From: Umezawaea sp049997955
GTDB taxonomy: Bacteria > Actinomycetota > Actinomycetes > Mycobacteriales > Pseudonocardiaceae
Length of the DNA: 64,000 nt
Reading direction: 5' to 3'
Assembly (NCBI GenBank): GCA_049997955.1
Contig: JAEBDY010000008.1
Span: forward strand, 372,001 to 436,000
In this document: positions 60,109-64,000 of the stretch, piece by piece
How the letters are laid out: every line of letters begins with the position of its first letter
Position numbering within the stretch: position 1 is the first letter of the stretch
Notes under the pieces: generated by a model
Told to the model about the DNA's origin: nothing
Databases searched by the model: none
The model's input: the letters and a program-made list of their open reading frames with translations, nothing else
Made by a program: the position numbers and the translations under genes

Positions 60109-62496
60109 GTGGAACTGCCGAACCTGCCAGTCCGGGCCGTGCTCGGCGACGTCGTCGGCGCGCTCGCCGAGCACGGATGCGCGGTGCTGGTCGCGCCGCC
60201 GGGCACGGGTAAGACCACGCTGGTGCCGTTGGCGCTGGCCGAGGCGCACAGCGGGCGCGTGGTCGTGGCCGAGCCGCGGCGGATCGCGGCCCGTGCCGCG
60301 GCCGCGCGGATGGCGTCGCTGCTGGACGAGCCGGTGGGGCGGACGGTCGGCTACTCGGTGCGCGGCGACCGCAAGGTGTCGGCGGCGACCCGGATCGAGG
60401 TCGTGACCTCGGGGCTGCTGGTGCGCAGGCTCCAGTCCGACCCGGAACTGGCAGGCGTCGGCACCGTGCTGCTGGACGAGTGCCACGAGCGGCACCTGGA
60501 CGCCGACCTGCTGCTGGCGCTGCTGCTCGACGCCCGCGCGGGTCTGCGGCCGGACCTGCGGCTGCTGGCGACGTCGGCGACCGTCGCGGCGGGCAGGCTG
60601 GCCGAGCTGCTGGGCGACGCGCCCGTGCTGCGCGCCGAGGCCCGGACCTACCCCACCACCACGGACTACGTGACCCCGGCGCGCAAGGAGCGGATCGAGG
60701 CGTGCGTCGCCCGCGCGACCCGGCAGGCACTGTCCGAAGTGGATGGTGATGTGCTGGTCTTCCTCCCCGGCGCGGCGGAGATCCGGCGCACGGCCGCGCT
60801 GCTGTCGCTGCCGGACGTGGACGTGCTCACCCTGCACGGTCGGCTGTCGGCAGGCACGCAGGACGACGCGCTGAAGCCCGGCGCCCGCCGTCGGATCGTG
60901 CTGTCGACCGCGATCGCCGAGTCGAGCCTGACCGTGCCGGGGGTGCGAGCGGTGGTCGACTCCGGCCTGTCGCGCGTGCCTCGGGTCGACCACCGCCGCG
61001 GCCTGTCCGGGCTGGCCACCGTGCGGGTGTCGATGGCCGTGGCCGACCAGCGCGCGGGCCGAGCGGGCCGGGAGGCGCCGGGTCACGTGTACCGGTGCTG
61101 GCCGGAGCACGAGCACAGCACCCTGCCCCGCTACCCGGAACCCGAGATCAAGACCGCCGACCTGACCAGGCTCGCGTTGGAGCTGGCCTGCTGGGGCACT
61201 CCCGACGGCACCGCGCTGAGCTGGTGGGACGCCCCGCCCGCGGGTGCGCTGGAGGTCGGTCGCACGGTGCTGCGGACGTTGGGCGCGCTCGACGCCGACG
61301 GGCACGCGACCGACCGCGGGCGGCGGATGTCCGGTCTCGGCCTGCACCCGCGGCTGGCCCGCGCGCTGCTGGACGGCGCGGCCGAGGTGGGCGCGCGCAA
61401 CGCGGCGGAGGTGGTGGCGCTGCTGGACGACGACGCCCTGACCGACAGCGCGGAGCTGTCCACCGCGTTGCGGGACCTGCGTTCCGGGCACAACGACCGC
61501 TCGAAGCAGTGGTCGCGCGAGGCGCGCAGGCTGGCGGAGATGGTCAGCGGAAGGGGACGGGACGACCCGGCGCTCGTGGTGGCGCTGGCGCACCCGGAAC
61601 GGTTGGCCCGACGGCGATCCGGCGGCGGCGGCGTGTACCTGATGGCGGGTGGCACGGCCGCCGAACTGCCGCCGGGCAGCGGACTCGGGGACGCCGAGTG
61701 GCTGGCCGTGGCCGTCGCCGACCGCGAGCCGGGCCGCAGCCACGGCCGGATCCGGCTGGCCGCACGGGTGGACGAGCAGCTGGCCGTGCAAGCCGCTCCG
61801 GCACTGGTGTCCACTGTGGACGAGGTGCGCTGGGACCAGGACGTGGTGGCGAACCGGGTCCGCAGGCTCGGCGCGATCGTGTTGTCCAGCAAGCCGTTGC
61901 GCGATCCGAGCCCGGCCGCCGTGCGGGCGGCGCTGGTCGCCGGGCTGCGGTCCGAGGGGCTGGGCCTCCTGCGCTGGCACGCCGACGCCACGAGGCTCCG
62001 GGAACGGCTGGAGTTCCTGCACCGGGTGCTCGGCGACCCGTGGCCGGAGGTGACGGACGAGGCGCTGCTGGCGAACGTCGAAGGCTGGCTCGGCAACGCC
62101 CGCAAGCGCGCCGACCTGGCGAAGGTCGACGCGGAGAAGGTGGTCCGCCACCTGCTGCCCTGGCCCGCGGCCGGGCGGCTGGACGAGCTGGCGCCCGATC
62201 GGCTGGAGGTGCCGTCGGGGTCGCGGATCCGGGTCGACTACACCGGCGACAACCCGGCGCTGCCGGTGAAGGTGCAGGAGGTGTTCGGGTGGGTCGACAC
62301 GCCCCGCATCGCGGACGGCCGGGTGCCGGTGGTGCTGCACCTGCTGACCCCCGCGGGTCGCGCCACGGCCGTGACCGGCGACCTGGCCTCGTTCTGGCGA
62401 ACCGGGTACGCGCAGGTCAGGTCCGAGTTGCGCGGCCGGTACCCCAAGCACCGCTGGCCGGAGGACCCGATGACCGCCCCGCCAGCCCGTCGGTGA
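60109..62496 (+). CDS. hrpB: ATP-dependent helicase HrpB
   Basis: 795 residues from GTG 60109. DEAH-helicase motifs: Walker A APPGTGKTTLVPLALAEA (about 28-45), DECHERHLDADL (about 122), SAT motif LLATSATVAAGRL, STAIAESSLTVPGV and DQRAGRAGREAPGHVYR. The C-terminal HrpB extension is present (GLGLLRWHADATRLRERLEF; PRIADGRVPVVLHLLTPAGR). Length matches bacterial HrpB (about 800). No good ribosome site precedes the start, so the transcript may be leaderless. Cellular role of HrpB is poorly defined. Confidence 0.92.
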   Translation: MELPNLPVRAVLGDVVGALAEHGCAVLVAPPGTGKTTLVPLALAEAHSGRVVVAEPRRIAARAAAARMASLLDEPVGRTVGYSVRGDRKVSAATRIEVVTSGLLVRRLQSDPELAGVGTVLLDECHERHLDADLLLALLLDARAGLRPDLRLLATSATVAAGRLAELLGDAPVLRAEARTYPTTTDYVTPARKERIEACVARATRQALSEVDGDVLVFLPGAAEIRRTAALLSLPDVDVLTLHGRLSAGTQDDALKPGARRRIVLSTAIAESSLTVPGVRAVVDSGLSRVPRVDHRRGLSGLATVRVSMAVADQRAGRAGREAPGHVYRCWPEHEHSTLPRYPEPEIKTADLTRLALELACWGTPDGTALSWWDAPPAGALEVGRTVLRTLGALDADGHATDRGRRMSGLGLHPRLARALLDGAAEVGARNAAEVVALLDDDALTDSAELSTALRDLRSGHNDRSKQWSREARRLAEMVSGRGRDDPALVVALAHPERLARRRSGGGGVYLMAGGTAAELPPGSGLGDAEWLAVAVADREPGRSHGRIRLAARVDEQLAVQAAPALVSTVDEVRWDQDVVANRVRRLGAIVLSSKPLRDPSPAAVRAALVAGLRSEGLGLLRWHADATRLRERLEFLHRVLGDPWPEVTDEALLANVEGWLGNARKRADLAKVDAEKVVRHLLPWPAAGRLDELAPDRLEVPSGSRIRVDYTGDNPALPVKVQEVFGWVDTPRIADGRVPVVLHLLTPAGRATAVTGDLASFWRTGYAQVRSELRGRYPKHRWPEDPMTAPPARR

Positions 62497-62531
62497 CAGT
62501 CGTTGTCCGCGATCCGCCCTACCGTCGGGGC

Positions 62532-63068
62532 GTGGACCTGAACTGGACGAAGGAACTGACGGAGCAACTCGACTTCTACTGGCGCCACCAGTTCCTGCCG
62601 CGCCTGGAGGGGCTCACCGACGAGGAGTACCTGTGGGAGCCGGTCGACGGCTGCTGGAGCGTGCGCCCGGACGGCGGTGGCGGGCACGTGGTCGACCACG
62701 CGGAGGAGGAGCCCGCGCCACCGCCGTTCACCACCATCGCCTGGCGGATCGCGCACATCGGCTCGGACGTGCTGGGCATGCGCGCGGGCAACCACTTCGG
62801 CGACGGGTACGACCTCGCCGAGGTGCGCCCGCCCGGCACCGCGCAGGCCGGACTCGACCTCCTGCGCGAGTCGTACGCCTTGTGGCACAAGGGAGTCGCG
62901 GCGCTGGACGACGCCGGACTCGCACGGCCGTGCGGTCCGGCCGAGGGGCCGTACCACGCCCACCCGTTCGCCGCGCTCGTGCTGCACGTCAACCGCGAGG
63001 TCGTCCACCACGGCGCCGAGGTCGCGACCCTGCGCGACCTCTACCGCGACCGCACCAGCGGCAGGTAG
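62532..63068 (+). CDS. DinB-superfamily protein
   Basis: GTG 62532 gives 178 residues (VDLNWTKELTEQLDFYWRHQ); GTG 62493, overlapping the helicase stop, is an alternative. DinB four-helix bundle features: W-x-x-Q-L-x-F-Y-W, EYLWEPVDGCWSVRP, TIAWRIAHIGSDVLGMRAGN and the C-terminal VLHVNREVVHHGAEVATLRD, whose His residues would bind a metal with the first-helix His. DinB-like proteins include metal-dependent thiol transferases; this one's substrate is unknown. Confidence 0.88.
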   Translation: MDLNWTKELTEQLDFYWRHQFLPRLEGLTDEEYLWEPVDGCWSVRPDGGGGHVVDHAEEEPAPPPFTTIAWRIAHIGSDVLGMRAGNHFGDGYDLAEVRPPGTAQAGLDLLRESYALWHKGVAALDDAGLARPCGPAEGPYHAHPFAALVLHVNREVVHHGAEVATLRDLYRDRTSGR

Positions 63069-63162
63069 ACCTCGTCCACGATCTCGGCCAGCACGTCGTC
63101 GGGAGCGTGGGGGACGCCGCGGGTGAGGAACTCGTTGCGCAGCAACGCCACCGCGACCGTAT
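63041..63162 (-). pseudogene. C-terminal fragment of a TetR-type regulator
   Basis: The minus strand encodes VAVALLRNEFLTRGVPHAPD and DVLAEIVDEVYLPLVRSR before TAG (63041-63043), typical of the last helix of a TetR ligand domain. No HTH precedes it; 63162 onward is an unrelated plus-strand fragment. Its tail overlaps the end of the DinB gene. Confidence 0.5.
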
Positions 63163-63272
63163 GGCGAGCTACGGCGTGGTGAAGGTGCTGGAGAACGGGT
63201 TCGGCGAGACCTACCCGGACCTGCGCTGGGAGCCCAAGGCCGCGTTCGCCGCGCTGGCGGACTACTTCGGCT
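63162..63272 (+). pseudogene. Small relic resembling a glycoside hydrolase C-terminus
   Basis: The plus strand reads MASYGVVKVLENGFGETYPD and LRWEPKAAFAALADYFGC, a pattern seen at the C-termini of some glycoside hydrolases (L-R-W-x-P-K-A-A-F-x-A-L-A). The frame runs into the 3' end of the TetR gene. It is too short for family assignment. Confidence 0.35.
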
Positions 63273-63864
63273 GCCCCGGTGTCGGCACCGGGATCCTGCC
63301 GTCGCGCAGCAGGGTCATCGCCTCCTCGGCGAGGGCGTGCAGGTCCGCCTTGCCCGCGCTGTCCACCCAGGACCGCACGACGACCTCGATGATGTTGATG
63401 GCGAACGCCGCCGTGAGCCGGGCGGTGATGCGGTCGGAGGGGTCGTCGAGCATGTCCGCGACCTCGCTCGCCAACGTGTCGCGCCACATCCACAGGACGT
63501 CCGCCAACTGCGCCCGCACCGAGCCGTTCAGCCCGGAGATGTCGTAGACGGCCAGCACGCGCGCCGGGTCGGTCGCCATGACGTCGAGGACCCTGCCGAT
63601 GACCGTGTTCAGCGCGACCGGCAACGGCTCGGGCGGCTGGGTGCGCAGGTCGTCCAGCGCGTCGAAGAGGCTGGTCCGGACGAACTCGACGACGAGCGTC
63701 TCCTTCGTCGGGAAGTAGCGGTAGAGGGTTCGCGGGCCGACCTCGGCCGCGATCGCGATCTGCTCGATCGTGGTTCGCTGGTAGCCGTTGCAGGTGAACA
63801 ACTCGAATGCCTTGTCCGAGATCAGCTGCCGCGTCCTGGCCATCTTGAGCTCGCGGATTCCCAT
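63262..63864 (-). CDS. TetR family transcriptional regulator
   Basis: ATG 63864 follows GGGAGGTGGGC and gives 200 residues. The HTH lies at about 20-60 (ISDKAFELFTCNGYQRTTIE, IAIAAEVGPRTLYRYFPTKE). The ligand domain (about 70-195) is helical. A perfect 23-bp palindrome upstream (63977-63999) is its likely operator, perhaps shared with a gene beyond the window. Ligand and targets unknown. Confidence 0.92.
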   Translation of the reverse strand: MGIRELKMARTRQLISDKAFELFTCNGYQRTTIEQIAIAAEVGPRTLYRYFPTKETLVVEFVRTSLFDALDDLRTQPPEPLPVALNTVIGRVLDVMATDPARVLAVYDISGLNGSVRAQLADVLWMWRDTLASEVADMLDDPSDRITARLTAAFAINIIEVVVRSWVDSAGKADLHALAEEAMTLLRDGRIPVPTPGQPK

Positions 63865-63960
63865 GCCCACCTCCCGGGGTCGGACACCCGAAGGGAGGCT
63901 AACACCGCCACCAGCGCGTATCCGGCCTGCGACAACAGGCACTTGCCGTGATCTCTCCAT

Positions 63961-63999
63961 CACTGGCAGTGTGGACAACGTGGCAGTAACTGCCACGTT
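63961..63999. promoter_or_regulatory. TetR operator region
   Basis: AACGTGGCAGT-A-ACTGCCACGTT (63977-63999) is a perfect 11+1+11 palindrome, and CACTG-G-CAGTG (63961-63971) is a second, smaller one sharing the CAGT core. Both lie upstream of the TetR start at 63864 and would face a divergent gene beyond the window edge. Confidence 0.75.
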
Positions 64000-64000
64000 C

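Noticed and set aside
60082..62451. Long minus-strand extension of the glycosyltransferase frame
   Set aside because: It is antisense to HrpB, whose helicase motifs are unambiguous; the extension is Arg/Gln/Val-rich with no domain.
61095..62531. Plus-strand extension of the DinB frame
   Set aside because: Overlaps hrpB in another frame and is composed of Arg/Gly/Ala repeats; the DinB fold begins at about 62532.
1..64000. CRISPR array
   Set aside because: No regularly spaced short direct repeats seen; the repeated sequences are long, few and irregularly placed.

Overview
The window is very GC-rich actinobacterial chromosome. It shows frequent GTG/TTG starts, abundant GC3-rich shadow frames, and families typical of streptomycetes and Pseudonocardiaceae (DUF397, DUF5753, DUF6879, AfsR-like NB-ARC/TPR proteins, XRE regulators). 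A filamentous actinomycete of the Pseudonocardiaceae (Saccharothrix/Lentzea/Actinosynnema type) is my best guess; this is inference, as no rRNA or marker gene is present.

Layout. (1) 1-13.7 kb, left flank: the end of an inositol monophosphatase gene, uncharacterised genes, a divergent TetR/quinone-oxidoreductase pair, two paralogous secreted serine hydrolases, a NarL-type two-component system, and decayed relics (a LuxR fragment, a ccsB remnant, an SseB-like gene). (2) 14.0-55.7 kb: a genomic island of about 41.7 kb inserted in the 3' end of a tRNA-Ala(GGC) gene. The intact tRNA is at 55677-55749 (minus), with a tyrosine integrase and a small excisionase beside it; a decayed copy of the tRNA 3' half lies at 14034-14077. 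I see no conjugation translocase and no replication gene. (3) 55.7-64 kb, right flank: core-type genes, namely a DsbA-like thiol protein, MFS transporter, GNAT enzyme, glycosyltransferase, HrpB helicase, DinB-fold protein and TetR regulator.

The island's right-end sequence (last codons of int, int terminator, tRNA terminator hairpin, tRNA 3' end) recurs at 13754-14077, and its 98-bp core recurs again, more diverged, at 3853-3950. The left-end sequence occurs at 14065-14303 and again inside the island near 28949-29190 and 36391-36640. The locus therefore looks like serial accretion of related elements at one tRNA gene, with relics of IS630, IS5, IS30 and IS3 transposases marking decay.

Most island cargo looks like anti-phage or conflict machinery: a CRP-like regulator followed by an overlapping operon of a class III nucleotidyl-cyclase homologue, a large NTPase-like protein and a two-TM protein (14887-19562); an NB-ARC/TPR STAND protein with DUF6879 (20545-23821); a GmrSD-type DUF262/DUF1524 fusion (24346-26880); an orphan HsdM-HsdS fusion preceded by a 38-residue membrane peptide (29973-32198); GIY-YIG, phosphorothioate-sensing HNH and Mrr nucleases (32951-36000); and a four-gene operon combining type III Res and Mod with a DUF4391 protein and a PLD/SNF2 helicase (37258-46276). 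Near the integrase is a small metabolic cassette: Nudix, TauD-like dioxygenase, two unknown proteins and a frameshifted aminoglycoside-phosphotransferase-like gene, next to an XRE regulator.

The best candidates for an undescribed system are the CRP/cyclase/NTPase/TM locus and the four-gene Res-Mod-DUF4391-helicase operon.
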